Source: Syntrophaceae bacterium (GTDB taxonomy: Bacteria; Desulfobacterota; Desulfomonilia; Desulfomonilales; Desulfomonilaceae). Taken from it: 38,069 nt of DNA. The stretch is from NCBI GenBank assembly GCA_031292235.1, contig JARLHM010000044.1:1-38069 (forward strand), given 5' to 3'. Every line of letters starts with the position of its first letter. The stretch's first letter is position 1. The notes beneath the pieces were generated by a model that had not been told where the DNA came from, did no database searches, and saw only the letters and a program-made list of their open reading frames with translations. The position numbers were made by a program, and so were the translations under genes. Below, piece after piece: positions 27,440 through 36,740 of this stretch.

Positions 27440-29725
27440 ATGGATCACAAAATTGGAGTATACATTGATACTGGCTATGGAATAGGCGAAGCCCTGGACA
27501 TCGACGCTCTTTCTTCCGTGGCCACTTCAGAATTCAAGGCTATTGTATGCAGGGCCGAACCGTACTGGAGCGCCCCAGAAAAACTGGCGATCATTAGAAA
27601 TGATATAGCCACGGAAAACCTTACCGCCGTCGTTATCGCAGGCCCGTCTCCAAGAGTATTTCAGCAGGAATTTACGTTTGAGAACGTTATTACTGAAAGA
27701 GTAAACCTCAGGGAACATGTAGTGTGGTGCCAACCTGCCAATGATGAAGACACCCAGATGCTGGCCGAAGACTACATGCGGATGGGGATAACCAAGGCGG
27801 GAAAGTATGAAGACAGACCTGCATATACTGACCCGAACGAAAAGGCGCTTCTAGTTATCGGCGGCGGGATTACAGGTATTACGGCCGCTCTAGGCGCAGC
27901 AGGCGCAGGTTATCAGGTTTATCTTGTGGAAAAGGAACAGAAGCTTGGAGGGTGGCTGAACAAGTTTTCCAAAGTTTTCACAGGAAAGCCACCGTATGAT
28001 CAATTGGTTGATCCGCCGGTGCAGGAAAAAATCAAGGCGGTCGAGACTAGCGACAAGATCAAGGTATTCCTGGGTTCCAGGGTGTTCGGCATATCTGGCG
28101 CGCCGGGCATGTTTGAAGTTGTAATAAGGCCTGATGGGCCATGGATCGAGGAGCTGGATTCTGTTCAGAACCAGTGGTTGGCGGAGAAAAAGGCCAAGGA
28201 AAACAAGGGAACTGAAGAACCTGAGCCGGCCCAGACTTCCCAGGAAGAAGCCGCCAAACTGCCGCCTATGCCTGAGACTCTGGACTTTGACCACGAAAAG
28301 GTAATGGTGGGAGCGATAGTGCTTGCGGCCGGATGGCGACCAGAAGTCCCATCGGAGCTGGAGAAATTCGGCTATGGATCACATCCGGACATTATAACAA
28401 ACGTTCAAATGGAGGAACTGGCTTCCAAGGGCAAGCTGGTAAGGCCATCAGACGGAAAAGAAGTTAACACTGTCGCGTTTGTAGAAATGGTCGATGATCA
28501 GATAGCGCATCCGTGGCTATACAACTCTGCGGTTGGTTCGCTAGTCGCCCTAAAACAGGCGCACTACCTGCGAAAGACAAACCCCAACGGCAAAGCCTTT
28601 ATTTTTTATGAAAACATGAGGGCGCCAGGTCAGTATGAAAAGTTTTACCGCTCTCTCCAGGATGACCCGGGGGTTTTCATGTCCAAGGGTTCTCCTGTAT
28701 CGATAACTAACGGTAGTTCAGGCCTAACAGTGGAGATGAAGGACACGCTTCTTGGAGAGGACCTTAAGGTTAAAGCCGACCTTGTCGTGCTTTCCACTGG
28801 TATGGTTCCGGTGACAAAGGATTCCGCTGTCCTTAACCTTAAATACCGTCAAGGCCCGTTCCTACCGGAAAACCTTTATGGGTTCAATGATTCCCATTTC
28901 ATATGCTTTCCTTACGAAACTCAACGGACGGGTATTTACACCGCGGGTTGTGTCCGTGGGCCGATGGACATCTTAAGTTGCGAAACAGATGCCATGGGCG
29001 CCGCTCTCAAGGCGATTCAGTGCGCCGAACTTGTTTCTCAGGGTAAAGCGGTCCATCCTAGAGCCGGGGACGAATCATTCCCGCAGATCTTCGTCCAAAG
29101 ATGCACTCAGTGCAAGCGATGCACCGAAGAATGCCCATTTGGCGCTTACGATGAGAAGCCGGACGGCACGCCGTTGCCCAATCCGTCCCGTTGTAGACGT
29201 TGCGCTATCTGCATGGGGTCCTGTCCGGAGCGGATCATCTCGTTTAGAGACCACTCAGTAGATATGATCGGCTCGATGGTAAAGGCGATTGAAGTCCCGG
29301 ACGAGTACGCGGAGAAACCGCGTGTTGTTGTATTTATTTGCGAGAATGACGCTCTTCCCGCAATAGATATGGCGGGTATCCATAGATTGAATTATAGCCC
29401 TTATGTAAGATTTATTCCCCTGCGCTGCCTCGGAAACATCAACATGGTATGGATTGCGGACGCTCTTTCCAAGGGTATTGACGGAATCATGCTGATTGGC
29501 TGCAAGTATGGTGACGATTATCAATGTCATTTCGTGAAAGGCAGTGAACTGGCTGAATACCGGATGGGAAAAATCAGTGAGACCCTCCAGCGTTTGGTCC
29601 TGGAATCAGAAAGAATCCGCGTGCATCAGCTCGCAATTGACGAGTACGCCATGATACCCAAGCTGGTTGACGACTTCATCGAAAAGCTTTCTGAATTTGA
29701 CCCCAATCCATACAAAGGTTTTTAA
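27440..29725 (+). CDS. qmoB: Quinone-interacting membrane-bound oxidoreductase subunit QmoB
   Basis: A 761-residue protein with an HdrA-like FAD domain (LLVIGGGITGITAALGAAGA near residue 137), a long Glu/Lys-rich insert (about 250-278), two [4Fe-4S] ferredoxin motifs (CTQCKRCTEECP from residue 555 and CRRCAICMGSCP from residue 585), and a C-terminal MvhD/FrhD-like domain (VVVFICENDALP ... LIGCKYGDDYQCHF). This fusion is characteristic of QmoB. The MvhD-like part suggests electron transfer between partner complexes, and flavin-based confurcation has been proposed for Qmo; that is from the literature, not visible here. Confidence 0.95.
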   Translation: MDHKIGVYIDTGYGIGEALDIDALSSVATSEFKAIVCRAEPYWSAPEKLAIIRNDIATENLTAVVIAGPSPRVFQQEFTFENVITERVNLREHVVWCQPANDEDTQMLAEDYMRMGITKAGKYEDRPAYTDPNEKALLVIGGGITGITAALGAAGAGYQVYLVEKEQKLGGWLNKFSKVFTGKPPYDQLVDPPVQEKIKAVETSDKIKVFLGSRVFGISGAPGMFEVVIRPDGPWIEELDSVQNQWLAEKKAKENKGTEEPEPAQTSQEEAAKLPPMPETLDFDHEKVMVGAIVLAAGWRPEVPSELEKFGYGSHPDIITNVQMEELASKGKLVRPSDGKEVNTVAFVEMVDDQIAHPWLYNSAVGSLVALKQAHYLRKTNPNGKAFIFYENMRAPGQYEKFYRSLQDDPGVFMSKGSPVSITNGSSGLTVEMKDTLLGEDLKVKADLVVLSTGMVPVTKDSAVLNLKYRQGPFLPENLYGFNDSHFICFPYETQRTGIYTAGCVRGPMDILSCETDAMGAALKAIQCAELVSQGKAVHPRAGDESFPQIFVQRCTQCKRCTEECPFGAYDEKPDGTPLPNPSRCRRCAICMGSCPERIISFRDHSVDMIGSMVKAIEVPDEYAEKPRVVVFICENDALPAIDMAGIHRLNYSPYVRFIPLRCLGNINMVWIADALSKGIDGIMLIGCKYGDDYQCHFVKGSELAEYRMGKISETLQRLVLESERIRVHQLAIDEYAMIPKLVDDFIEKLSEFDPNPYKGF

Positions 29726-29736
29726 GGAGGTTCATC

Positions 29737-30945
29737 ATGGCAAGAGACATAGTCACTGAACCTGATCTTCAGTTTACAAAGGACCTTATCGCCGCTGGCG
29801 GTGGTGACCTGAAGAAGTGTTACCAGTGCGCAACATGTTCGGTCGCGTGCAAAGTAGCGCCTGACAATAATCCATTCCCTCGCAAGGAAATGATATGGGC
29901 ACAATGGGGCCAAAAGGATAAACTCCTGAACGACCCCGATATTTGGTTGTGCCACCAGTGCAACGATTGTTCGACACAGTGTCCGCGAGGAGCGAACCCT
30001 GGGGACGCTCTCAAGGCAGTACGAAAAATGGTGATTCAGAACAACGCGTGGCCCGGCTTCTTTGGTAAACTGGTCGGGGAATCATCTATGTTCGTGCTAG
30101 CGCTTGGCATTCCTGCTGTAATCGTGCTGTTGATTCTCATGATCAGCGGATTCAGCTTCCCCGAGGGCGCGGTAAAATATTCGGCCCACCATCTTCATCC
30201 CAAGGAAGGTTTCATCTATCTCCCTTTGATTCAGATAATATTCACAGCGGCTCTTGTGTTTTCAATAGTCTCGCTGGTCATGAGCCTAAAGTCTTACTGG
30301 AACGATCTTGAGACAAATAATCCCATACTGGTGGGAACAGCGAGGAAGGGATTTGTCCCAAGTCTTCTGGAGGCGTTCTCCGAGATTCTGCCGCACACCA
30401 CGTTCAAGGAGTGTGAAGCGAACAATATTCGATATACCGCTCACTTGCTAACTTTTTGGGGCATGATCGGCCTGGCGGTTACCACTGCCATTGTCGCTTT
30501 CAACGTTGACATGCTGGGGCTGCTGCCGCCTTCCCAGAATGGACCGGGAACTATCCCAATCAAGATCTTAGGGAACATAAGCGCTATTGCGTTTGCGGTC
30601 GGGCTCGGAATAATGTTGTTCCGAAGACTGAACGTCCCAGACCAGGCAGGTGGAAGTTCATATTTTGACTGGTTTTTCCTTCTGATCATATGCGCTACCG
30701 GCCTGACAGGCATACTGACTGAACTGTCGAGATTTGCAGGATGGGCCGCCGGAGCGTATGTCATTTATGCGTTCCACCTATGGTTCGTTCTCACTTTACT
30801 GTTGTACATACCTTTCTCTAAATTTGCCCACTTGGGATACAGAACGATTGCTATCACATGGGCAAAATCGGCTGGTAGGAATGTCATGACAGCCACGAAG
30901 CCAAAATGTGTTAGCGCTCCACCTGCGGAGGCCGCTCAATCCTGA
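29737..30945 (+). CDS. qmoC: Quinone-interacting membrane-bound oxidoreductase subunit QmoC
   Basis: A 402-residue fusion of HdrC-like and HdrE-like parts. Two [4Fe-4S] motifs lie at the N-terminus (CYQCATCSVACKV from residue 28, CHQCNDCSTQCPRG from residue 72). About six membrane helices follow, with histidines for heme b (TAHLLTFWGMIG, YAFHLWFVLTLL). QmoC anchors the complex and takes electrons from menaquinol. AAGGAGG precedes the ATG. Its presence, rather than HdrBC, fits a Gram-negative sulfate reducer. A strong terminator follows. Confidence 0.95.
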   Translation: MARDIVTEPDLQFTKDLIAAGGGDLKKCYQCATCSVACKVAPDNNPFPRKEMIWAQWGQKDKLLNDPDIWLCHQCNDCSTQCPRGANPGDALKAVRKMVIQNNAWPGFFGKLVGESSMFVLALGIPAVIVLLILMISGFSFPEGAVKYSAHHLHPKEGFIYLPLIQIIFTAALVFSIVSLVMSLKSYWNDLETNNPILVGTARKGFVPSLLEAFSEILPHTTFKECEANNIRYTAHLLTFWGMIGLAVTTAIVAFNVDMLGLLPPSQNGPGTIPIKILGNISAIAFAVGLGIMLFRRLNVPDQAGGSSYFDWFFLLIICATGLTGILTELSRFAGWAAGAYVIYAFHLWFVLTLLLYIPFSKFAHLGYRTIAITWAKSAGRNVMTATKPKCVSAPPAEAAQS

Positions 30946-30978
30946 TTGATTTGTAGAGAGATGATTTAATCAGAGATA

Positions 30979-31018
30979 ACAAGGGCGAGGCGTCTAAGAA
31001 CACTCGCCCTTGTTTTTA
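30979..31018 (+). terminator. Rho-independent terminator after qmoC
   Basis: ACAAGGGCGAG pairs perfectly with CTCGCCCTTGT across a 13-base loop and is followed by TTTTT. It closes the apr-qmo transcription unit and faces a convergent small gene. Confidence 0.88.
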
Positions 31019-31072
31019 GTAAAACCCATAAATTGGCCTGTTTGAGTAAACCAGATTTACAGCCGAAGATTG

Positions 31073-31318
31073 TTAACAAGAAATTCTTCTTTCAAAACGC
31101 TCCCAAAGAACATCAGCCACCTCATCTCCTAATTCCCGGCAATCTAAATTGAAATTGCCCAAATATATGGAGAGATCTTTTGTCCATCGCGATCTTTCGC
31201 AATCCATGAAGCGTCTAAGGAAATTCCCATAAAGCCCTTCAATCATATACGGCGTAACCCTTTCCAACTCCCGAACCATCTTTTGAGCTTTGTCAACTTT
31301 AATTCCAGGATGCGCCAT
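31073..31318 (-). CDS. Small hypothetical protein (81 aa)
   Basis: Start chosen at 31318 (MAHPGIKVDKAQ), because GGGAGGAG lies just before it; the ORF-track start is eight codons upstream and would include that site. The protein is soluble, charged and mainly helical (VDKAQKMVRELERVTPYMIE ... ELGDEVADVLWERFERRI). Two or three cysteines are scattered without a metal-site pattern. No family recognised. It is convergent with qmoC and has its own leader. Confidence 0.55.
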   Translation of the reverse strand: MAHPGIKVDKAQKMVRELERVTPYMIEGLYGNFLRRFMDCERSRWTKDLSIYLGNFNLDCRELGDEVADVLWERFERRISC

Positions 31319-31462
31319 TTTAAATCTCCTCCCAGCGAACATGTCTTATGTCTTAAATAATAACTATAAAGTCCTTTTGCAACCGGTAACCTTCAAAACC
31401 ACCAAGTTGCTGAGATGACGCTACTGATCGTAAAACACGATCCGAGCAATATTTAGGCGACA

Positions 31463-31491
31463 TTTACACTTGGTCTGCAAAAGTGTAGCAT
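31463..31491 (+). promoter_or_regulatory. Candidate purB promoter overlapped by an inverted repeat
   Basis: TTTACA and TAGCAT are spaced 17 bases, about 65 bases before purB. The inverted repeat TACACTT-N9-AAGTGTA (31465-31487) covers the spacer and both box edges, a position suited to a repressor operator. A second palindrome, GATCGT-AAAAC-ACGATC, lies upstream at 31426-31442. Confidence 0.35.
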
Positions 31492-31554
31492 GGTAACCTC
31501 GAGAGGGTGCGTCCTAATGGGGCGGCCTGCAGATAAAAAGAAAGGAAAGCAATA

Positions 31555-32850
31555 TTGATAAGTCGGTACTCACGTAAACAGATGGAAGATATCTGGAAAC
31601 CGGAAAATCGATTCCAAAAGTGGCTGGATATTGAGCTTGCAGTGTGCGAAGCGTGGACAAAACGGGGCGTAATCCCTGAATTGAGCATGAAGCTTATAAG
31701 AGAACGCGCTTCTTTCAATGTTGATCGTATAAATGAAATTGAGAAAACAACTCGCCATGACGTCATAGCATTTACAACGTCGGTAGCAGAATTTGTGGGT
31801 GAAGAATCACGATTCATACACCGTGGCCTTACATCATACGATGTGGTTGATACAGCCCTGTCTTTACTTATGAAGCAGGCTGGCTCACTAATAAGGGTAG
31901 GCCTTGTGGAACTCATGGATGCCCTGAAGGAACGCGCGTTTGAAACCAAAAGGGTGGCGGTAGTGGGTAGGTCACACGGAATCCACGCGGAGCCAACTAC
32001 TTTTGGACTCAAGCTTGCTATCTTCTATTCGGAAATGTCCAGGAATTTGAAACGCTGGGACGCTGCGCTGGAAACGATATCGGTTGGGAAAATTTCCGGG
32101 GCTGTAGGTACTTACGCCCATTTGGACCCGGAAATGGAGGCTGAAATCCTGGGGAATTTAGGTCTAAAACCTACCCCGGCTTCTAATCAGGTAATTCAGA
32201 GAGACCGGCACGCCGAATATTTTAGCGTCCTGGCCTTGGTAGCGTCGAGCATTGAGAAGATAGCAACTGAAATCAGGCATTTGCAGCGGTCAGAAGTCAG
32301 TGAAGTCGAAGAATTCTTCCACCCTGGTCAAAAGGGATCTTCTGCGATGCCTCACAAGAGGAACCCAGTGCTGACCGAGAATCTGTGTGGTTTGGCGAGA
32401 GTTGTTCGAGGATATTCACTATCGGCAATGGAGAATATTCCTTTATGGCATGAGAGAGATATTTCACATTCCTCCGTGGAGCGGATAATTGGCCCAGACG
32501 CTACAATTATTGTGGATTTCATGCTTGCGAGGATGACCACGGTCATAAAAAACATGCGAATTTTTGAGGACCATATGGCCCGTAACCTTGATTCCAGCAG
32601 GGGGCTCATATTTTCTGAATCCATTCTGATAAAACTCGTGGACAAGGGACTCACCAGGGAACGCGCTTATTTTCTGACACAGAGAAACGCGATGAAGGCG
32701 TGGGAGAATGGATTAAACTTCAAAGACACTCTATTAGCTGATCCGGAACTGTCAGAAATACTCACAAAGGATGAAATCGAGTCGGCATTTGACATGGATC
32801 ATGCTCTCAGGTGGGTGGACGCGACATTTAATCGCGTATTTAATTCATAA
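31555..32850 (+). CDS. purB: Adenylosuccinate lyase
   Basis: A 431-residue fumarase/aspartase superfamily enzyme that cleaves SAICAR to AICAR and adenylosuccinate to AMP in purine synthesis. The start is TTG, preceded by AAGGAAAG, and the N-terminus MISRYSRKQMEDIWKPE aligns with the usual MIERY..pEM..IW of the family. Key motifs are TSYDVVDTA, GRSHGIHAEPTTFG (catalytic His) and the signature loop GSSAMPHKRNP near residues 260-270. Length is typical. It stands alone. Confidence 0.94.
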   Translation: MISRYSRKQMEDIWKPENRFQKWLDIELAVCEAWTKRGVIPELSMKLIRERASFNVDRINEIEKTTRHDVIAFTTSVAEFVGEESRFIHRGLTSYDVVDTALSLLMKQAGSLIRVGLVELMDALKERAFETKRVAVVGRSHGIHAEPTTFGLKLAIFYSEMSRNLKRWDAALETISVGKISGAVGTYAHLDPEMEAEILGNLGLKPTPASNQVIQRDRHAEYFSVLALVASSIEKIATEIRHLQRSEVSEVEEFFHPGQKGSSAMPHKRNPVLTENLCGLARVVRGYSLSAMENIPLWHERDISHSSVERIIGPDATIIVDFMLARMTTVIKNMRIFEDHMARNLDSSRGLIFSESILIKLVDKGLTRERAYFLTQRNAMKAWENGLNFKDTLLADPELSEILTKDEIESAFDMDHALRWVDATFNRVFNS

Positions 32851-32952
32851 AATATCAAAAGAATCTTGACAGGTTCTTTAAAATGTATCATGCCAGTTCT
32901 AGTTTTAAGAGAGTCAAATCAGATGACTTTCTTGAAACACGTATAAAAAGCT

Positions 32953-32981
32953 TTAACAAAAGCTGACCATATTGCTATAAT
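32953..32981 (+). promoter_or_regulatory. Candidate promoter for the single-pass membrane protein gene
   Basis: TTAACA (5 of 6) and a perfect TATAAT are separated by exactly 17 bases. Transcription would start near 32989, leaving a 20-base leader to the ATG at 33009 or 71 bases to the ATG at 33060. Confidence 0.6.
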
Positions 32982-33059
32982 TATAAGCAATTCAGGGCAA
33001 GAGGGAAAATGACTAAATTATCCTTAAGTTTATTGAGTCCTTTCAAGGAGACACTAGCC

Positions 33060-34157
33060 ATGACAAAGATCGCAATTCTATGGTCCGGGTTCCTGGAAAG
33101 AATAAGGGGGTCCAAAACCAATCGTAATAGTGGAAAACCTTATAAGGATATGCCCGTTATTCCCTCTCACAAGGCTGTGAATAATCCCGGGTTCTCCGTC
33201 GTGCTGATCAATGAGCGGCGAGGACCTAGACAATTCAATCTCACAGGAAAGAGGTTTCGCTTAGGGCTTGTAGGGTCAGTGATAATTGTATGTTTGTCGG
33301 TCTTTGGGGTCTATTCGGTATTTAGGGGGCTTGTGGGACACACATCCATTATGGCCGGTGGCTACAAAAAAGGCGTAGCTGATATTGCCTCTGTGCAATC
33401 AAAGACCCAGGACCAGGAAACCTCATTCTCGGGGCCGTCGAAGGACTATTCAGGCTCGGCCGGGTCAGGAGGGCAGCGCTCCGGTTCGACATATCAGGAA
33501 GCCGAAGCTGATCATTCGACGAAATTACTACAGTCCTCGGAAAAACTTGAAGGAGACCTGTCCGCCGGTTTACGTCAACCTCAAGAGAGTACTCAGGAAA
33601 ACCAGACGTCAAACGTGACAGCCGCTTTAGACCACAACGGGACCGGGAACCCTGAGTCCTCGGCAAGATCCCAAACCGTAGCGCCTCAGCATGACCAACC
33701 TGCAGGTCCGATCGTAAATTTCAATGCGCAGGATGTCACAGTAAAACCCACCGGAGCGAAGTCCGGAACATTGAGTTTTCGTCTTATAAAGGACCATTCC
33801 GATGTACTTTTTTCGGGCTATCTCTTTGTTTTTGTGGAAATGAAGGATAAACGCGGTGAAACCAAGATCTATGTTTATCCTGACAAGACAAGGCTTGGCG
33901 AGGGTGATCTGCCTTCCAATTTTAAACAAGGCGAGAATATTTCGTTCAAGTATAATTCCAGAGTTGAGTTGCCTTACGGGGATATAAGATCTGGGGCCGG
34001 TTTAGCTAGAGTTTCTATCCTCCTTTACGGTGATGATGGAAAGATCGTTTTTCAGCGTGGCTTCGAGAAAAAAGAGCTTCTGGTGTCAGGGCCTTCAGGG
34101 CCGCAGCGAATGGAAGGGGCAAAATCCAAACCCACTGAAAAAAGAAGGGCGTTATAG
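33060..34157 (+). CDS. Single-pass membrane protein with low-complexity linker, unknown
   Basis: About 365 residues; AAGGAG nine bases before ATG 33060 favours this start, though ATG 33009 with GAGGG is possible. A polar cytoplasmic N-terminus (about 70 residues, with VVLINERRGPRQFNLTGKR) leads to one membrane helix (LGLVGSVIIVCLSVFGVYSV). Next comes a Ser/Gln/Thr-rich disordered linker of about 130 residues, then a folded beta-rich domain of about 110 residues (SGTLSFRLIKDHSDVLFSGY ... GLARVSILLYGDDGKIVF). The tail is basic. Topology suggests an inner-membrane anchor with a periplasmic domain. No family recognised. Confidence 0.65.
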   Translation: MTKIAILWSGFLERIRGSKTNRNSGKPYKDMPVIPSHKAVNNPGFSVVLINERRGPRQFNLTGKRFRLGLVGSVIIVCLSVFGVYSVFRGLVGHTSIMAGGYKKGVADIASVQSKTQDQETSFSGPSKDYSGSAGSGGQRSGSTYQEAEADHSTKLLQSSEKLEGDLSAGLRQPQESTQENQTSNVTAALDHNGTGNPESSARSQTVAPQHDQPAGPIVNFNAQDVTVKPTGAKSGTLSFRLIKDHSDVLFSGYLFVFVEMKDKRGETKIYVYPDKTRLGEGDLPSNFKQGENISFKYNSRVELPYGDIRSGAGLARVSILLYGDDGKIVFQRGFEKKELLVSGPSGPQRMEGAKSKPTEKRRAL

Positions 34158-34460
34158 ATTAGTGTTAAACCGAATTTTGGCAGATAAGGCTTACCCGTCT
34201 TCCAAGATTTTCCTGAGGGACGCTTTTGCGAGCAAACGAGTGGAATCCAGGGTGGTAACGGACAATCTTTCGGGTCCACAATTAATGGAATCTCCGTACA
34301 GCCCAATACTGCCGCGTCGCATCGGGAACCTTACCAAGGATACGAGATTAGGGAATGTTCACGATAACAGAAAAAACGTAAACCGAGTCCATACTTGGGC
34401 CCAGTTTACCGGGTAATAAACATCGGTTCGCGCCGAGTAGTGGCGTGATGATGTCGACTG
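34158..34460. other. 303-base gap, possible ORF remnant
   Basis: A plus-strand frame (34030-34416 in the track) runs through most of the gap and could start at GTG 34162, giving about 85 residues. The composition is plausible (ILADKAYPSSKIFLRDAF), but there is no good ribosome binding site and no family is recognised. No terminator hairpin seen between the flanking convergent genes. Confidence 0.25.
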
Positions 34461-35336
34461 TCATTTTAAAACAACATCTAACCAATCATTGACATATTGC
34501 GCTACTTCTTCCCATGCCGGCTCTGCAAGGACCCAATGGGTGTGGTTCGGAAATTCCTTGTAATGGCGAGGCGCATCCGGTGTCGGGACAGCTTTAAATT
34601 TAGCAGCCACTTTTCTCACACTGGAGGCTGGTGTGATGCGGTCCAGTGATCCGGACACCACCAATACAGGACAATTAACCTTTGATGGATCGATCCAGGC
34701 AGCCTTACGCCGGAACAGATCAAGGAACCAGAACCCGATTTCCCATGCCGCCCTGCCGGATTCGTAGACAAATTTGTCGTAAGCCTGTCTCTGTTCATCT
34801 GGAGAGAGCAAAGCCATCATCGAATAGACGGCTTCACCAAACGTAGGCATGTAAGGTTTGCTCCCGAACCGGCTTCTCAATGGAAATGTTTTCCTGACGC
34901 CCCATCGGATTTTACCTGAAGAATCAACGGCCCCCCAGTTTAGCATCGCGCTCCAAAAAGATTTGGTAACGGACCATTCCAGAACTGTGGTATTCGGAGC
35001 GCAAGGAGCTGGGGTTAGAAGGACCGCTGCTTTTGGGAGCCCTCGACTTGCCAGGATTTGGGCCAGCAGGCCTCCCATAGAATGCCCCATTATTATGGGC
35101 GGGGCCGTTAGCCCGTGACTTTTAAGATCACGGATTTCATTTTCAAGGTCTTCAGCGTAATCCAGAAGGCTTGTCGTTCCAAGCCTGGGGTCAGGCTCTG
35201 AGTGAGGATTGATGTCGTGAAATCTCAGTGTGGGAGTAACGCAGCGATAGCCCCTGGCTTCGAAGAAACCCTTGTAATTTTCCCAATGCCACGGACCTCC
35301 CCACATGCCGTGAATCATCATGATTGTTTCAGCCAT
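34461..35336 (-). CDS. Alpha/beta hydrolase
   Basis: A 291-residue alpha/beta-hydrolase fold enzyme. The oxyanion region is MMIHGMWGGPWHW, the nucleophile elbow is GHSMGG (Ser near residue 86), the catalytic Asp is in VVSGSLDRITP and the His in FPNHTHWVL near residue 266. A helical lid lies between about 120 and 200. AAGGAG precedes the ATG. No signal peptide, so cytoplasmic. Substrate cannot be told; the MWGGPWHW opening resembles small esterases and lipases. Confidence 0.85.
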   Translation of the reverse strand: MAETIMMIHGMWGGPWHWENYKGFFEARGYRCVTPTLRFHDINPHSEPDPRLGTTSLLDYAEDLENEIRDLKSHGLTAPPIIMGHSMGGLLAQILASRGLPKAAVLLTPAPCAPNTTVLEWSVTKSFWSAMLNWGAVDSSGKIRWGVRKTFPLRSRFGSKPYMPTFGEAVYSMMALLSPDEQRQAYDKFVYESGRAAWEIGFWFLDLFRRKAAWIDPSKVNCPVLVVSGSLDRITPASSVRKVAAKFKAVPTPDAPRHYKEFPNHTHWVLAEPAWEEVAQYVNDWLDVVLK

Positions 35337-35653
35337 TTGTTTTCTCCTTTTTTGAGTTCGAGAGTCGGTGATGGTGGCGTCTGACAGTATTTGTGCGGAA
35401 CTAAATCGTTATGGTATTGATGTTACCAAATTTTTTACTGACTGAAACAATGGTTTTTATTATATTGTTGACCTCCAGGATTAAGATGACAAAATAGTCG
35501 CTATCAAGTAAGACGCTTGTGGCTTCAAAAAGGTTACTCTTAAGTCCTGATAATATTCTCCGTTCATTTTTCCATCAAGTATTTATTGCAGTGAATACGA
35601 CTTTGCTGTCTGAAAAGCGGGTCAACCTAAACAACCGAGAGAGGAAAAGCAGG
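35337..35653. other. Divergent 317-base promoter region
   Basis: The gap between the hydrolase (minus) and the Ntn hydrolase (plus) is AT-rich. The clearest boxes are TTTACT and TATTAT about 18 bases apart near 35435-35465 on the plus strand, and a TTGACC near 35469 without a good -10. The first 45 codons of the track ORF that starts at 35519 are probably untranslated leader. Confidence 0.3.
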
Positions 35654-36718
35654 ATGAAGCGAAAAATTATCACATGGCCACTTTTCGTTGTAATGACGGC
35701 CCTGGTCGCGGCTCTTTCCATGGCGCCGCAGGTGGACGCATGTACCCGCGCTGTGTACCTTGGCCCGGAAGGCACGATCATAACTGGCCGCTCAATGGAT
35801 TGGGAGGAAAACACTGGAACGGACCTCTGGGCGTTTCCGGCTGGCATGAAACGCGATGGAGCGTCCGGTGCTACCTCGATCAAGTGGGTGTCAAAGTATG
35901 GCAGTGTGGTTTGTTCTTTCTATAATGCCAGCACCGTCGATGGCATGAACGAAAAGGGGCTTGTCGCAAACGTTCTTTATCTCGACGAATCTGAATACGG
36001 CAAGCCGGATGGCAAGCGTCCGACAATCTCGATTGCCGCATGGGCGCAGTATGTTCTCGACAACTATGCTACCGTCGCTGAGACTGTAAAAGCCTTGCGC
36101 GAGGACCCGTTCGTAGTGATTGCGCCTACGCTTCCCAATGGTAGTCCTGCGAAGGGGCATCTAGCGATTTCGGATCCAACAGGTGACTCGGCCATCTTCG
36201 AATACATCAGTGGAAAGCTGTTCATTCATCACGCTAGAAACTATCAGGTGATGACCAACTCCCCGGTGTTTGACAAGCAATTGGCCCTAAACGAGTATTG
36301 GCAGGAGATCGGCGGTGAGACCTTTTTGCCGGGTACCAGCCGTGCATCGGACCGCTTCGCTCGAGCGTCGTTTTACATTAACGCTATCCCTAAGACCACC
36401 GACATGCTCCAGGCTGTGGCTAGTGTCTTTGGAGTGATTCGTGGTGTTTCAGTGCCGCTGGGTATTACCACACCGGGTCAGCCAAACATTGCCTCGACGT
36501 ACTGGCGCACGTTCTCGGACCACAAAAACAAGGTCTACTATTTTGATTCTGCGACCAGCCCTACAGTGTTTTGGGTACCGTTGGGGGAGTTGGACCTAAA
36601 GGAAGGCGCTCCAGTCAAGAAGCTCACATTGGTTGGTGGCAAAACTTATTCCGGGAGCGCGGCAAGCAAGTTCGAACCAGCGCAGCCATTCGTATTTTTG
36701 CAAGGAACGGTGAAATAA
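35654..36718 (+). CDS. Exported Ntn hydrolase, choloylglycine hydrolase/penicillin V acylase family
   Basis: A 354-residue protein. ATG 35654 is chosen (GAGAGGA upstream, then a clean signal peptide MKRKIITWPLFVV...QVDA); the track start 45 codons earlier would bury it. Signal cleavage exposes Cys30 (CTRAVYLGPEG), the N-terminal nucleophile of this linear amide C-N hydrolase family. Further conserved parts are TGRSMDW and MNEKGLVANVLYL, with the NSP of MTNSPVFDKQL. It is periplasmic. Substrates in the family include bile salts, penicillin V and acyl-homoserine lactones; which applies here is not visible. Confidence 0.88.
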   Translation: MKRKIITWPLFVVMTALVAALSMAPQVDACTRAVYLGPEGTIITGRSMDWEENTGTDLWAFPAGMKRDGASGATSIKWVSKYGSVVCSFYNASTVDGMNEKGLVANVLYLDESEYGKPDGKRPTISIAAWAQYVLDNYATVAETVKALREDPFVVIAPTLPNGSPAKGHLAISDPTGDSAIFEYISGKLFIHHARNYQVMTNSPVFDKQLALNEYWQEIGGETFLPGTSRASDRFARASFYINAIPKTTDMLQAVASVFGVIRGVSVPLGITTPGQPNIASTYWRTFSDHKNKVYYFDSATSPTVFWVPLGELDLKEGAPVKKLTLVGGKTYSGSAASKFEPAQPFVFLQGTVK

Positions 36719-36740
36719 ATTCTGATCAAGGAGAGGAAAA

